Source: Adiantum capillus-veneris
Taxonomy: Eukaryota > Streptophyta > Polypodiopsida > Polypodiales > Pteridaceae
DNA length: 64,000 nt
Assembly (NCBI GenBank): GCA_014529385.2
Contig: CM043952.1
Span: forward strand, 158,751,557-158,815,556
Direction of reading: 5' to 3'
Shown in pieces: positions 12,301 to 23,594 of the stretch. The notes beneath the pieces were generated by a model. It was not told where the DNA came from and ran no database searches. It saw nothing but the letters and a program-made list of their open reading frames with translations. Made by a program: the position numbers and the translations under genes. The stretch's first letter is position 1; the number at the start of each line of letters is the position of its first letter.

Positions 12301-12640
12301 TTTTATTTCAATATGGAGTCTTCAAGATAGGTGATGAAGACAAAGCTTGCTTGAGCTTTTGAAATGAGTCTTCGCACTTGCGAGTCCATACAAATTGAGT
12401 GATGAGGCCATAAATGGGTTTAGCAATTACAACATACATGTAGATAAATCTTTGATAATATCCCATAATGTCCGATGAATGATTGAACTTCCCTAATATT
12501 AATCGGTTTAGGCATTTTAGGCATCACTTCCACCTTTTCCATATCTGTAGGATTTCAATTTTTGAAAACAATAGGTCCAAGAATTTTGCCTTGTCTAACC
12601 ACGAATACACATTTCTCAGGATTTAAATATGTCACACTCT
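12301..12640 (-). pseudogene. Ty3/gypsy reverse transcriptase, C-terminal piece
   Basis: Split minus-strand frames give VRQGKILGPIVF, MPKMPKPINIREVQSFIGH, YYRRFI-like and RKCEDSFQKLKQAL. These are the thumb/connection segments of gypsy reverse transcriptase (G.I.....I..I..WP.P....VRSFLG...YYRRFI...FW...C..AF..LK..L). The catalytic palm is missing. It runs into the RNase H fragment after one frameshift. Confidence 0.75.
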
Positions 12641-12704
12641 TGTCCTCCCAACAGTAGACTCTTAGTCTCGAGTTATCAGTCGGTATAAACTTAGAGGTTT
12701 GACA

Positions 12705-12960
12705 TCAACCTGATAGTGATGGTCCCTCTTTGGTGGTCATGTCTGGAATCAAGGTATCAACTTCTAGTCCCCATTTGTCCACGGTGCCTGGATTTATGAG
12801 CTTTAAGTATTTCACTCCATTTTGGTCCATGTAGAATGTTTTCTGCTTGTTGGCTCTAATTCCCTTTTTGAATTCAATAGTATGGTCGTCAACTCTAACC
12901 ACATACTCCTCATTAGGATTTAGATAAATCTGAGTCCCATGCTTGTTGGTCTTAATATAT
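12705..12960 (-). pseudogene. Unidentified retroelement frame upstream of RT
   Basis: An open minus-strand frame reads YLNPNEEYVVRVDDHTIEF, then KTFYMDQNGVKYLKLINPGT and VDTLIPDMTTKEG. It lies immediately upstream of the reverse transcriptase piece in the same orientation, so a gag-pol linker or protease-flanking region is the natural guess, but I see no D-S/T-G protease signature. Confidence 0.35.
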
Positions 12961-15000
12961 GCTTGAACCTAAGCGAGTTTTGAATACCCAAATGATTGGA
13001 AAAGGAAGAAATATATGAAATAGAGTCTAAGTAAGTGTTTGCTTTAACTATGGTCTCTAGCACTCTCCTCTGTTGACACTTCCCTCTTGGTTTCTCTATT
13101 TAAACCCTGATTTGCTAGTACACGACGTGATCTAAGGTACATAAAGACCAATAATGCCCAATAAACTTGAATGCTTGGCCTTTAAAATCAATATCAACCT
13201 ATTTCAATTGTCGCTTTTCCAAACTAGCTCTCAACTCAAGCTTGATCTCGATCAATCTTGTAAAGTCAACAATATACAAGTCAATCTATTAGTTGCAAGT
13301 ATGTACAATGACTTCTGGAGAAAATTTTCATTATCAAATTTACAAAAGTAGCCAAAGGACCAATCTGCAACCTTCAATTCCTAAAAAATTAGTTTTAAGT
13401 AGCAAACAATGTCCCAACAACTCCAAACTTTTCAAGCTATTTGTATTACAGATCTTCTACCCTTGGCAATTAAAAAATATCAAAATTAAGCTATGTGGCT
13501 AGCAGGAGATAATAAGAACAATGATTATATGGTGGCTAAGAAAAGCATCACTTTTCACTCTTGTGGATTTCCACTGGTTAAGGGTGTGTTCATTAAGCTT
13601 TGATTTAATTTTTACATATCCATGTCAAAGCTTTTCCAAATCACTTGAATTTTGACACATGCACTCTGTTACTACCCTAGGTCAAAGGTCAAATCACCTC
13701 TAAATTTATTTCAAAAAGTTGAATTTTCAGGGCAACAAATAATAAGTGTGCTTATAATCTCTTAGCTTAAACTGAAGGAATTTTTTCACTTTTTTGACTT
13801 GCATTGGATGTTCACACTAAAAACAAGCTACTTGGTAAGTTTCATGGAGTTTGCTTTTGTTTTTAAGTTTCAAAGTCCAATATAGTACCTGTTATTGGTC
13901 TTCAGTGAAATCTACGCCTAAGTGATACTTCACAGCTCGAATTGACTTCAAACCTAAATGAGAGGCTCAGTATACTATGTTCTAGCCTATGGTATTGCCA
14001 AATGATAAAAATTTTGCATTTTTAGGTCAGAAGATAATAAGTAAACGCGCTTATTGTCTCGGTACTTAGATTTGAAAGTTTTTCAACTTTTTGCAACTTA
14101 CACAGCTAGTAAAAGGTATTTTAACATTTATCAAGAGACTTCGTCCAATTTGGAACAATTTTGGGTATATTTACCTTCCCAGACTTGTTGATCAAAGGTG
14201 AAAGTAGATTCAGCTTGAATTTCTCACACGAGTGAACTCAAAACTCCCATAGCCTTTACAAAAGTGTTTACACTTCACCTAAACAAGATGTTCTTGAGCT
14301 AAAAGCCCAATATCAAACCTCACCAAAAAAAAAAGTATTATTATCTACAGACCTGGAGTTGCACTTTTTTGGAATTTTGATACCATTCAGGTCTTGTACG
14401 GGAGATTGCAAGTACTTTTGACCATAAAAATTCAAATTTGCATGCATTTATCACATATTTATCACAAAAGAGATAATAATCTCTTTTTTTTCCAAACTTT
14501 AAAACTTTTCTCAAACATTGGTTTTGACTTATCAATGAGTTTTCATAAATTTTCCAATACCTATCCTTGATCAAAAATGTTGTTTTGTGTTCTTTTGAGC
14601 TTACCTTAGAATCCAGATTGTGAAAACTTTGAAATTTCCAAGTCACATGGTGAGATAAAGCGAAAATCCACCTTGGTTTCTACTTAACCTACTTCCGTCA
14701 AATCAATAAGAAGGTAGCAAAAAGTATTCACAAACACTAGTTTTTATTGGTTTTTCTTATGAAATGACTGTCGACTTTTGGACTCTGACATAACCTAATT
14801 TTTCAACCAATCAAAAACAACCTAACCTATGTCTGAAAGATCCTCGGCAAGTACGACTGCTCCTAAGACACCTCTACCCAATTAAAGTCGACACACCTCA
14901 ATCATGCAGTCTCTAAAAAATGACATTTTATTCTAGGTGAACCTAAACTAAGTGTTGGACAATAATATCTGAGTGTTAAGGTTTTCTCTACTTTAGGTCA
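12961..15000 (-). other. Degenerate 5' internal region of a gypsy element
   Basis: Between the primer binding site and the pol pieces there is about 2 kb with no sustained frame. It holds several copies of a GATAATAAG / CTTATTATC dyad (see findings). I see no recognisable gag. Confidence 0.4.
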
Positions 15001-15025
15001 CCTCGTTCCCGGCAATGGTGCCAAA
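15001..15025 (-). promoter_or_regulatory. Primer binding site, tRNA-Asp type
   Basis: The minus strand reads TGGCACCATTGCCGGGAA, two to three bases away from TGGCGCCGTTGCCGGGGA, the primer binding site used by many plant Ty3/gypsy elements. The adjoining top strand starts TGTAAG at 15026, which fits an LTR edge. Confidence 0.75.
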
Positions 15026-15700
15026 TGTAAGTTTTGGGGATGCTAAGCCTCACTCTATCTTATTGTAAAAATAGCGAGAACCACAAATATAAATATCGTA
15101 CGATGGGACGGAGTTGACACGACTAGTGCATGGTAGTTAGAAGAGGTTTCCAGGCTCTTGGAAAACACACTCAATTCTTATATGCTCAATGCTACACTCA
15201 ACTGTATGTCAAACAACAAAAACTAGTCGTAACATCTGCAAGAAAATCGTAACGATTCACCAAGCAAACGATGTCCAGATGTTACCAAACTTATAGGCCG
15301 TGTAGAAAAAGCCTAAACACACATTCCTAAGGTCTCAAATCCACATTTCAACCACTTTAGAAAACACTTATTATCTACATCGTTGTTTTGACCTGGTCCA
15401 TTTTGGCTCTCAATGCACTCTATAGCTTAACAATGCTTCCCTAATACCTCTCTTGTGCATAAAATGCCATTTGACTACTTAAAAGTTGAGTTATAATCAA
15501 ATCGAGAAGAGGATTAGCTACAAAAAAAAAACTTTAGAATCATCGCAAGAAACTTACAATGTCGTGTAGAGCTTTCACCTGTGAACACAATGGAACAAAC
15601 GTCGCTCCAAACAGACAATCCGCGAGGGAGTTATGAGCAAAAGAAGATTGCAAGAGAGTACATAGAACTTAGAGACTGTACGTGCTTATTATCCAAAAAC
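15026..15700 (-). mobile_element. 5' LTR of a minus-strand gypsy element
   Basis: Adjacent to the primer binding site and without coding potential. The inner edge at 15026 is well placed; the outer edge near 15.7 kb is a guess because the next recognisable sequence is a copia fragment. Confidence 0.5.
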
Positions 15701-15899
15701 TTGTGTTTTTTACAGAGGTTTGCTTTTATATTTTAGCCAAGGTTTTAAAGTGTCAAAATAGACTCAATTCTGGGTACGAAGGGACTCGAGATAACATACG
15801 GGTGATTACAAGTTGGAAGCTCACATAAATAATGAAGAGAATTACAATATAGAGTTCAAAAATGGACTTTTGTGTGTAATGCATCCTCGTGAAAGAACA

Positions 15900-16195
15900 A
15901 GAAAACAAAGTGTGAAAATTCAAGAAAGCTTTATATGGATTGAAACAGTCTCCTTGTGCTTGGTATGAGAAAGCTCACACTCATTCGGTTAAGAAATTTT
16001 TTTGTAATAGTCCAACTAAATGCACTTTGTGTGTCAATCATGGGGGTGATTTATACCTCATCATCGTTTTGTATGTAGATGAGTTACCGATTACTCGTCT
16101 GAATAAGACAGACATTGCTGAATTGAAGGCCAAATTGAATGTTGATTTCAAGATGAAATACTTAGGGCTTTTTCATCCTTACTGTCATAAAATCT
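15900..16195 (+). pseudogene. Ty1/copia reverse transcriptase fragment 2
   Basis: The frame reads LKQSPCAWYEKAH, CTLCVNHGGDLYLIIVLYVD, then LPITRLNKTDIAELKAKLN and FKMKYLG. These are the copia reverse transcriptase motifs LKQSPRAWY, DDL.I.VLYVDD and F.MKDLG. The catalytic YVDD reads Y-V-D-E here, losing the second Asp. The copy ends abruptly after KYLGLFHPY. The last 85 bp match 17520-17605, so this is a second copy rather than an exon of the third. Confidence 0.85.
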
Positions 16196-16199
16196 AATA

Positions 16200-16775
16200 T
16201 CTACCTATTCCAAAAAGACTTTCTCATATTGAATTGATCATTTAATATTGGGGAGATGAATGGGAGCAAGAGGTAGAATATAGACATGTGCATATAATGG
16301 AGCTTAGAAGACCTTCGAGTTAGCTTCATTAAAGAACTCCAAAGGTTAGTATTAAAAGTCCTTAGACCTAGGACCTTAAGCAAGCTGGGACTGACCTTGA
16401 GGTGGGAACCCTACCCAAGCTTGAGGTGCTTGCTGACTAAGGTGCTTAAGGTGTTTATGGGAACCTTGCCCAAGCTTGAGGTGCTTGTCACGCTTAGATG
16501 ACTAAGGTGCTTGAAGTGTTTAATTCAAACATGATCTTTTAAGAAGCATAAAAGACACATGTCAAGACCCTTCCCATTTTTCCCTCATGATGTGCTTGAA
16601 TCCTATTATATAGGATTTAAAGGGATTCAATGAGAATTTAGATGCATTTAAATAAATAATTAAGCTCTTTCTCTCAAAGAGGACACGTGTCCAAATGCTA
16701 TAATTAAATAATACAAAAGAGAGAGGGGTGGACCAAGCATGAAAGGGGGGCAGATTTGGACATCCTTATTCTCAT
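16200..16775. other. Non-coding, with a degenerate 58-bp tandem repeat
   Basis: Between about 16400 and 16520 the phrase GGGAACC(C/T)T.CCCAAGCTTGAGGTGCTTG...GACTAAGGTGCTT occurs twice, about 58 bp apart. The rest shows no gene. Confidence 0.6.
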
Positions 16776-16777
16776 TG

Positions 16778-16778
<1 letters not shown>

Positions 16779-16817
<39 letters not shown>
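16779..16817. repeat. Microsatellite (CA/CG)n
   Basis: CACA, then CGCGCGCG, then (CA)n. Confidence 0.95.
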
Positions 16818-17229
16818 TTTGATAGTTTGAAGCAAATAACTCCATCTCCTTCTCCCAGCTTGAGAAGTTGAGAGCTTACACCAACAACTCTTGGCTATGG
16901 AATGCAAATCCAACCAAGAGCCAAGCTTCAATGGCATACTCATCTTCTCTACCATCTATACTACTATGCTAAGCTAAGCTACAAGAGCAATCTATGGTGA
17001 GGAAGGTACTTCTTTCTCGTATATTACTTCTTCTTCCTCTTCCCTACCCTCATTCTTTGCTAGCTCTCTCCAACTTTGAAGGTGTTTGAGGCCTTGGGAC
17101 TGAAATCGGGGACAAGTTAATGCTTTCATTAAGTTGATTAAGGGCATAATTTTGATGCATGAATCTTTCCATCTTCATTGCATTGATTAGATCTTAAGGA
17201 ATACAAAGCTTGTATTGTACCAAGTCTCT

Positions 17230-17500
17230 CATTATGGGAGAATCTATAATACAAAAGCCTTTCGGAAGGGGGACCGGCTCCAAGTAAATCTGATCCTCAA
17301 ATGTTGTCTTCTCTAATTCTCTCTCTTGCAAAGTATTGTTCATGCCAAGCTAATTAGGTATAATGAATATGTTGCTATCTATCATCAAGTCTTCTGCTCT
17401 TGAAGAATTCTCTTGAAAATGATTATTGTAGTTATTTTAATTCCGCTACTTTCCATGTTACAAGTCCAATTCCGTTACACTTATTTGGACTTACAATTTA
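17230..17500 (+). mobile_element. Probable copia LTR end (5' side)
   Basis: The phrases GAATCTATAATACAAAAGCC, TTTC and the following CTGCT-type segment resemble 18780-18890, which lies just after the copia 3' end. This pairing suggests LTR ends on both sides of fragment 3. The similarity is partial and boundaries are not defined. Confidence 0.4.
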
Positions 17501-17514
17501 AGTAGTGTGATTAC

Positions 17515-18405
17515 TCGACATTGTTGAATTGGAGGCCGAATTGAATGCTACTTTCAAGATAAAATACTTAGGGATTTTCATCCTTACTGGACATACAATT
17601 TAAGCATTTGATGGAGGTATTGTTTTGTGTGAAGTAAGATACATAGAGATATTACTATGTAAGTTTGGACTTGAGGACTACAAACTTATTGCTACTCCAA
17701 TGGAAACATGTTTGAAATTGAATCTTCAAGATGCTGGATCTCTTTATCAAAATACTATTGAATGCCTTATTTATATATGCAATATTAGCCCAGATATGTA
17801 GTTTACAGTCTCACAAGAGGTCAATAGATTTATATAAGCATAGCCCAAGTTGTAAGCATTAACATGCTATTAAAAGGATCTCTCACTAGTTGAGTGGCAC
17901 TTAACATCTTGGGGGTTTTTTTTTCAAGGGGAGATCATTGCCACCAAATTTGCATGCTTTTTCGAACTCAAATTGGTATGGTTGTTATGATGCACGCGTG
18001 TCAAGAAGTGGTTTCTTTTTCATGCTCGACTCTTCTTGTATATCATGGTTGAGTAAGAAGCAACCTACTATAGCAACTTCTAGTTGTGAGGCTGAGGCAA
18101 TCTTCATAGCTATATTTGAATGTGTATGGCTCAAACACCTTATGGCTGATTAGGGTGTTGGATAGGACATTGTCAACATCATCTACACGAATAGTTAGAG
18201 CAAATTGGCAGTTGCGAGGAACTCAATTTTTCATGCTCGCACAAAGCACATTGAGTTTGATTATCAATATGTCAAGGAAAGACTCTTAGCTAGAGAGATC
18301 AACGTGGCTCATGTACCAACATAGGACAACCTTGCAAATTTGTTCACAAAGGCATTGGCTCATGAGAAGTTCGAAGCTTTGGGCTTGCTTCTCGTTGTGG
18401 ATTGA
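17515..18405 (+). pseudogene. Ty1/copia fragment 3: RT end and RNase H
   Basis: Broken frames give ELEAELNATFKIKYLG, IEILLCKFGLEDYKLIATPM and then (17938-18153) a clean 71-codon RNase H stretch: AFSNSNWYGCYDARVSRSG, FFFMLDSSCISWLSKKQPT, ATSSCEAEAIFIAIFECVWL. Copia elements have SDADWAG...RKSTSGY...SWSSKKQPTVALSSTEAEY here. The Glu of SCEAE is kept; the first Asp reads Asn. The usual tail FHARTKHIEFDYQYVKERLL and DNLANLFTKAL follows to 18405. Gag, protease and integrase are absent. Confidence 0.88.
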
Positions 18406-18449
18406 TCACCATGTCACTTCTCTACACACAGTGCCAGCTCTTGTTCACC

Positions 18450-18890
18450 GCATCACTCCCACAGGGGATTTGTTACCATACATGTGGTAGCAATGTGTGA
18501 GAACACTCTTAGGACCGTCGGGGCACTTCTTTTCTCACCAAGAGGTTTTTTTCTCCAGTGCATTGTATATACGCCCATTACTCTAGGTCTATCTTATCTT
18601 TCTATTCGTGCATTGAGCATTATATTCTCAGTTGTGTCTCTTGAGACTTTTTATCTTCTGCAAGCTGTGTGTACATCCCTCCAACCCTATTTCCAACATC
18701 GCTAAGTTGATTCCATTATGGAGAACTTAGCCTCCACAATCCTATGTATACTCAAGCTTCTCTTTGTTGCAAAGAACTCTAAGAGAATGAATAATGAAAA
18801 GCCTTTCAAGGGAGAGTCAGCCTTATAAAATCCGCTCTTCATCTCATGTTAATAATTTTCTTCTTAATTACTGCTATTTTGAATATGCTT
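18450..18890 (+). mobile_element. Probable copia 3' polypurine tract and LTR
   Basis: A purine-rich ACAGGGGATTTGTTA-type stretch (about 18458-18475) follows the end of the RNase H/tail frame, as a polypurine tract does in copia elements. The next 400 bp are non-coding and end in sequence similar to 17230-17500. Exact ends were not resolved. Confidence 0.45.
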
Positions 18891-19300
18891 GTGGAAATGG
18901 TACTTGGTTATGCACCAAAAAAATGTAGCATATGCTAAAGTGAGTTTATGCCTAAAGCAAGCTAAAGTTAATTAAGGTTTCACATTGTACTTTCCTAAGA
19001 TATGAGCAATATGAAAATGATTTTGAGTAACAAAATTAGCCGCAACATTTGTTTGTAGGTTTAGTGTATTGAACATTTGGAGGTCAATAAGTGATTCTTC
19101 CAAGCTATATAAATAATAATAATTGTAAAAACTAATGTCTCTAGTGTTCTTTCTTTGAGATATACACAGTTGCTTTCATAAAGAATAGCATGTCCTCCTT
19201 CTAAAGGACCATTCCACACACATCATGATGGACCTCAAATGGTTTGGAGCATTATTATACATTGAAGAAAATTGTCTACCTGCATATATTATGCCATCAA
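18891..19300. other. No recognisable gene
   Basis: AT-rich and without a sustained frame or repeat. Confidence 0.4.
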
Positions 19301-19302
19301 GT

Positions 19303-19830
19303 TTAATTTTCATATAATATCATATTCATTATATATGAAAAACCAGTATTCATATAAAAACAATGGCTCTCACCAGCAAAGGTTATAAAGGATTTTGATA
19401 TTGAAAAGAACCGGAAACAGCGATTGATAGTCCTCAAAATGCACATATTGTGAAATAAAGCAAGTGGAGAAGAGGTCGGGAAGAGAAGAAAAGCAACGAC
19501 TGGCATTACTATTTTTGGAGCACATAGAATCTCTCTAGAACCCTCTTCACCTCCATAAAAAACTCTCAACATCTTTTCGCTCATTGGTTCATTGTAGATA
19601 TACAACAAGCCTTCTGATGAGGCCACAAGTGCTAATTTTATCTTCATGGATACGCAACTATGCTATCTACCTTGGAATTAATTATACAAAGCACTTTGCC
19701 ATGCTCCGACAATTAGTTGCACCAAGAGTAATAGCAAGACCTACCACAAACTTCTTTCCAAAAAATTCTAGAACCTCAAAGTAGGATGTGCCCCGACAAT
19801 TCTGGGAAATTCCAAATCCATCAATTTCTG
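19303..19830 (-). other. Possible exon remnant, unidentified
   Basis: A 114-codon minus-strand frame begins MKIKLALVASSEGLLYIYNE and continues KMLRVFYGGEEGSREILCAP. Another open stretch upstream reads EIDGFGISQNCRGTSYFEVL and EFFGKKFVVGLAITLG. The peptide ALVASSEGLLYIYN has the look of a beta-propeller blade, but I cannot tie it to a family, and no splice sites were confirmed. It could be an exon, a pseudogene or chance. Confidence 0.2.
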
Positions 19831-19986
19831 TAGAAGGTTTAGCATTAGAAATCCATAAACCTCACACAAACATGTTTCCACTAAAGATTTCTTGCCTCTA
19901 TAGATGAGGCAATGTCACTAAGTCTCTCAAAGAGCTCTTTGACTGCTACATCGGATTTAGAGAGTCCCTAATGCGTTAGGGGGGGA

Positions 19987-19989
<3 letters not shown>

Positions 19990-20050
<61 letters not shown>
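19990..20050. repeat. Microsatellite (CT)n
   Basis: Perfect CT run of about 61 bp. Confidence 0.97.
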
Positions 20051-20053
<3 letters not shown>

Positions 20054-21220
20054 CACATACATGGACAATACTCTGTCTTCCTAGCTCTCACACACACACT
20101 CACCGAAATCTTCAATCAATCTCTCACCCTCCTGTTTGCAAGAATACTGCAACGCTCCCCTTCTCTCTCTTTTGCACTACAATAGAATTCTCTCTCCCTC
20201 ACTGCTGCTCATATAAACATAGATACATTCACTAGCATACACACACACAGAAAATGGAGCAAACAAGTAGGAAACACACACAAACATGCTCGCCCTCTGC
20301 AATCGACAAGATCTCTGTTCCAGTGCTTGCAGCTTCATGTATAACTTATTTCTATCATCACTAATGTGTTTGGTGACCATTAGTATTCATCATATAATTT
20401 GTTTGCAAATAGTGGTTGGCTTTCTCCTCTTTTTTTCTCGATTTTGAAACAAATAAAAAGAATCAATTTTTCTTTTTTGTCCATTTCCTTCTGCACCTTG
20501 CTGGTCTGTGTTTGTGAACCCCTCTCATAATTGCAAGCTGAAACTTTTCTAACCTTAAGAAGGTATATACAACGGAACACTCTTCACCCTCTTCAATGTT
20601 ATCATACATGACCAATTTTCCAAACATGGTTAGTGCTAAAGGTCCACAAGTCTGTTTTTTTTGTTATCGCTGTAGCTTTCCAAGAAAGAAAATTCATGAA
20701 ATAGTTACCCAACCCTGACTAACTTGTGATGCACGCATACGTAAAATCCAATTTTGTAACCATTGATAGGTATGCCAAATGGTGAGCAGATTTCTTATTT
20801 TTTGTTTTGGTGTTATATCATCATCAAATATGCTCAAATTGCACATGTATCTTTTTCATTCTAAGAGTAGGCAATTAGAAGAGCACAAAGTGCTCACATG
20901 CAATACAAGGTATAACATAATGTACACTATCGTGTCATTACAGTTGAACCAACCAAGGGTCGAGCCCATAACCTTGAGATAAGTATATCCCCTCTTGTAC
21001 CCACTTGGACAAACCCTAGATGGCTTGTGCATACATGCCCCAACTATAGCCTCGAACTAAAGTCAAAACTAAAGTCAAATCTTACCCACCATTGTAGAAA
21101 TCAAATTGACATAACAATCTAAAAAAGCCAATTCCCACCAGAGAGAATAATTGTCCAAAACACACGACATTAAAGCAGAACACGGACATTTGTCCTAACA
21201 AGCCCAAATCTCTCAAAGCT
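20051..21220. other. No recognisable gene
   Basis: Short frames only. CACA-rich patches (about 20090-20270) flank the CT tract. Confidence 0.4.
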
Positions 21221-21222
<2 letters not shown>

Positions 21223-21308
<86 letters not shown>

Positions 21309-21330
21309 CACGCTCGCGCACGCGCACACA
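21223..21330. repeat. Compound microsatellite (CT)n-(CA)n
   Basis: CT run 21223-21273, then CA run to about 21300, then CG/CA-rich repeats to 21330. Confidence 0.97.
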
Positions 21331-21682
21331 AACCAAACGTGGTCAAACTTCACCAATCGACTTAATAACTCAAGGAACAAGTGTACAAACTATAAATGAA
21401 AACAGGTTTGGTGTACATGGATCATGATCCATCGTTTTTGGATCAATTAACTTTTGAAAGTTAGGTTTGACTCAACATGCTTAGTAGACTACTCGGCCAT
21501 GATCCTTTTTGAGTGTGGACCCCTAGTTTGGATTACAAGTGAGATTTTCTAAATCTCAAAGCTTTAAGTCAAGATTTGACTTTGGCTGGGGTTTTAGCTT
21601 CCAAACATGACACTCTAGATCATAAATTCTGTGGTCACATTTAGCGAAGGCTTAGGAACATGAATCACAATCCATCATTAGT

Positions 21683-21683
<1 letters not shown>

Positions 21684-21734
<51 letters not shown>
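21684..21734. repeat. Microsatellite (GA)n
   Basis: Perfect GA run of about 51 bp, complementary to the CT tract 410 bp upstream. Confidence 0.97.
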
Positions 21735-21738
<4 letters not shown>

Positions 21739-22985
21739 ATTGTCGCAGGAACAATCCCAAGAGAACTCAAAGACCTATCCTATTATTATACAATAACTGT
21801 CCTTTTGACTTCCCAAGGACAAGAGCTATCGAATGATGATAGCTATCAAATGACATGCTCAGCATAGCATTACAAGCCAGCCCCTCTCGTCTTAACATTT
21901 TCTTTCCCAAAGAGGCCCACCAAAACCTCTTCAAGTATATATATTCACAAAGTGTACAATTCATCTCTCAATTCTTTACAAAATGGACCCAACCCCTTGG
22001 GGGCAGGCAAAAAATGGCCATTCTAATGATTAGGCTAGAAATCAAGTAGCACAAGGGTGATTATTCCTGCCTGCCAGTTACAAGCAATGCTTCCTCTCCC
22101 TCTTCAATTAAGTCTTCAAAGGAAAATCTCATACTGTACACTACTTTTTAGAACTAGTGCTCTTTTTGACCTTTGTGCTGCACATTAGAGAAGGAATCCA
22201 GAGAAATAAGTTGCGATTCTCGTCAAACGCTTGTCAATCTTAAACTGTACCAACTATATATATACCTTTTAGTATTTGAGCTGATCTCATCACCTATATC
22301 AGGAAGGGGAAGCTTCCAGAAATTCCAGGAATTGAAATCCTCCTGCCATATCACAATGCAATAAGTGTTTCTTATTAGGACCCTCACACTGTGTAATTGC
22401 CCATGAACTTCAAATCTCAGTCAGCATCTTTCGCACAATAAAAATCTGTTATAGTACCTTTGACATAAATAGCCATCGAGCATACCAACCTTTAATTAAG
22501 GGTTTAGACAGAATCTAACCATCACCACAACAGTGAGATAAGAGCAGCAGAAAGTTCCTACTCTTAGGCACCCCTCTAATCTTAAGGATTCCATAAGACC
22601 GGATACACATTTGGTGTTGTTTATGTGCAATGATCTACTCTGATTATTACTTGAAGACTGCCAGATATGGCTTTCATGGGACAAGTCGCCAATGCAGGCA
22701 TGCCCTTCAAAAGCATATTTTTACCTCCAATAGAACGAGTGTGCCTGAAAAATTTTGAAAATATGTTTTTTACTGCCGACTTGCTCAACATGTAACCCTC
22801 TGTCGCTGAGATGGAGACAGCATTCTACCAAATGTCACCCATGAAAGAGTGCATAATACAAGTTTCTCACCCGCCATAAAAAGCGGAAGTTCAAGAAGGC
22901 CTAGGAGCTAAAGTTGTTCCACCTAGTCATGAGTCATGATTCACCTCTGGTATGCCCCCAATTACGAAGCCTCGCCCATCCATGC
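21735..22985. other. No recognisable gene
   Basis: Mixed composition and no sustained frame. I found no splice-supported exon. Confidence 0.4.
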
Positions 22986-22994
22986 CCATTGAGG

Positions 22995-23159
22995 TATAGT
23001 CACAAGGAACAGGAAAGGGGAATGGCGAACGGGAACGGGGGATGGCATGAATTGCCATTGCCTGTGACTATATAGTCACATGGAATGAGGATTGGAACGG
23101 GAATTGTGAATGGGGAACGGGTACAGCAGACCCAAAAATGGCCATTCCCTGTGACTATG
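22995..23159. mobile_element. hAT-type MITE, tandem dimer
   Basis: The 165-bp element is flanked by a perfect 8-bp duplication, CATTGAGG (22987-22994 and 23160-23167). Its ends are inverted: TATAGTCACAAGGAA at the left and, read inward from the right, CATAGTCACAGGGAA. In the middle (about 23065-23080) the same ends meet back to back as TGTGACTATATAGTCACA. The element therefore consists of two short inverted-repeat monomers joined head to tail. No transposase can fit. An 8-bp target duplication is typical of hAT elements. Confidence 0.8.
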
Positions 23160-23167
23160 CATTGAGG

Positions 23168-23480
23168 ACCCAGTGCCCACACAGATGGCATGACTATGCA
23201 CAGAGATTCTGTAAGGTACCTGCGCAGTCAACAATACCAGAGCCTTCCGATCCACGTCCAACCACATCTACCTTCTTCATAGAAACGATGGTGGGGAGAG
23301 CTATTCACCACATGCCACATGGCTGTGCCATGGACCATACAGGCATGCAGCACTAATCCTAATCTACACTATGACTAGGCTACCAATCTTGAGTCTATCT
23401 TGCTCCAACATGGCCAATTAATACATCTATGGATTGATTAGAGCATTTGGACGGACTTTAGTCCAGTAACATTGTGGTGT
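23168..23480. other. No recognisable gene
   Basis: Non-coding flank between the MITE and the LTR-D fragment. Confidence 0.4.
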
Positions 23481-23529
23481 CAATTTTCACTTTCTTTGCA
23501 TTATCTCCATCCTCTAGCTAATGGTCATC

Positions 23530-23594
23530 TATAACCGGCATGTACATCGTAGAGGGCAGTACTAATTCAATTACCTGTTAACTTTACACAGAGC
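23530..23594 (-). mobile_element. LTR family D fragment (left half, split by RLG-C)
   Basis: AACCGGC, GTAGAGGGC, then CAATTACCTGTTAACTTTAC and ACAGAGC match the reverse complement of 53642-53700. With 27678-27749 it forms one LTR-D fragment interrupted by RLG-C. Similarity stops at about 23530. Confidence 0.85.

Noticed and set aside
14341-14646. 101-codon minus-strand frame
   Set aside because: AT-rich, no motif, and inside the degenerate 5' region of a gypsy element.
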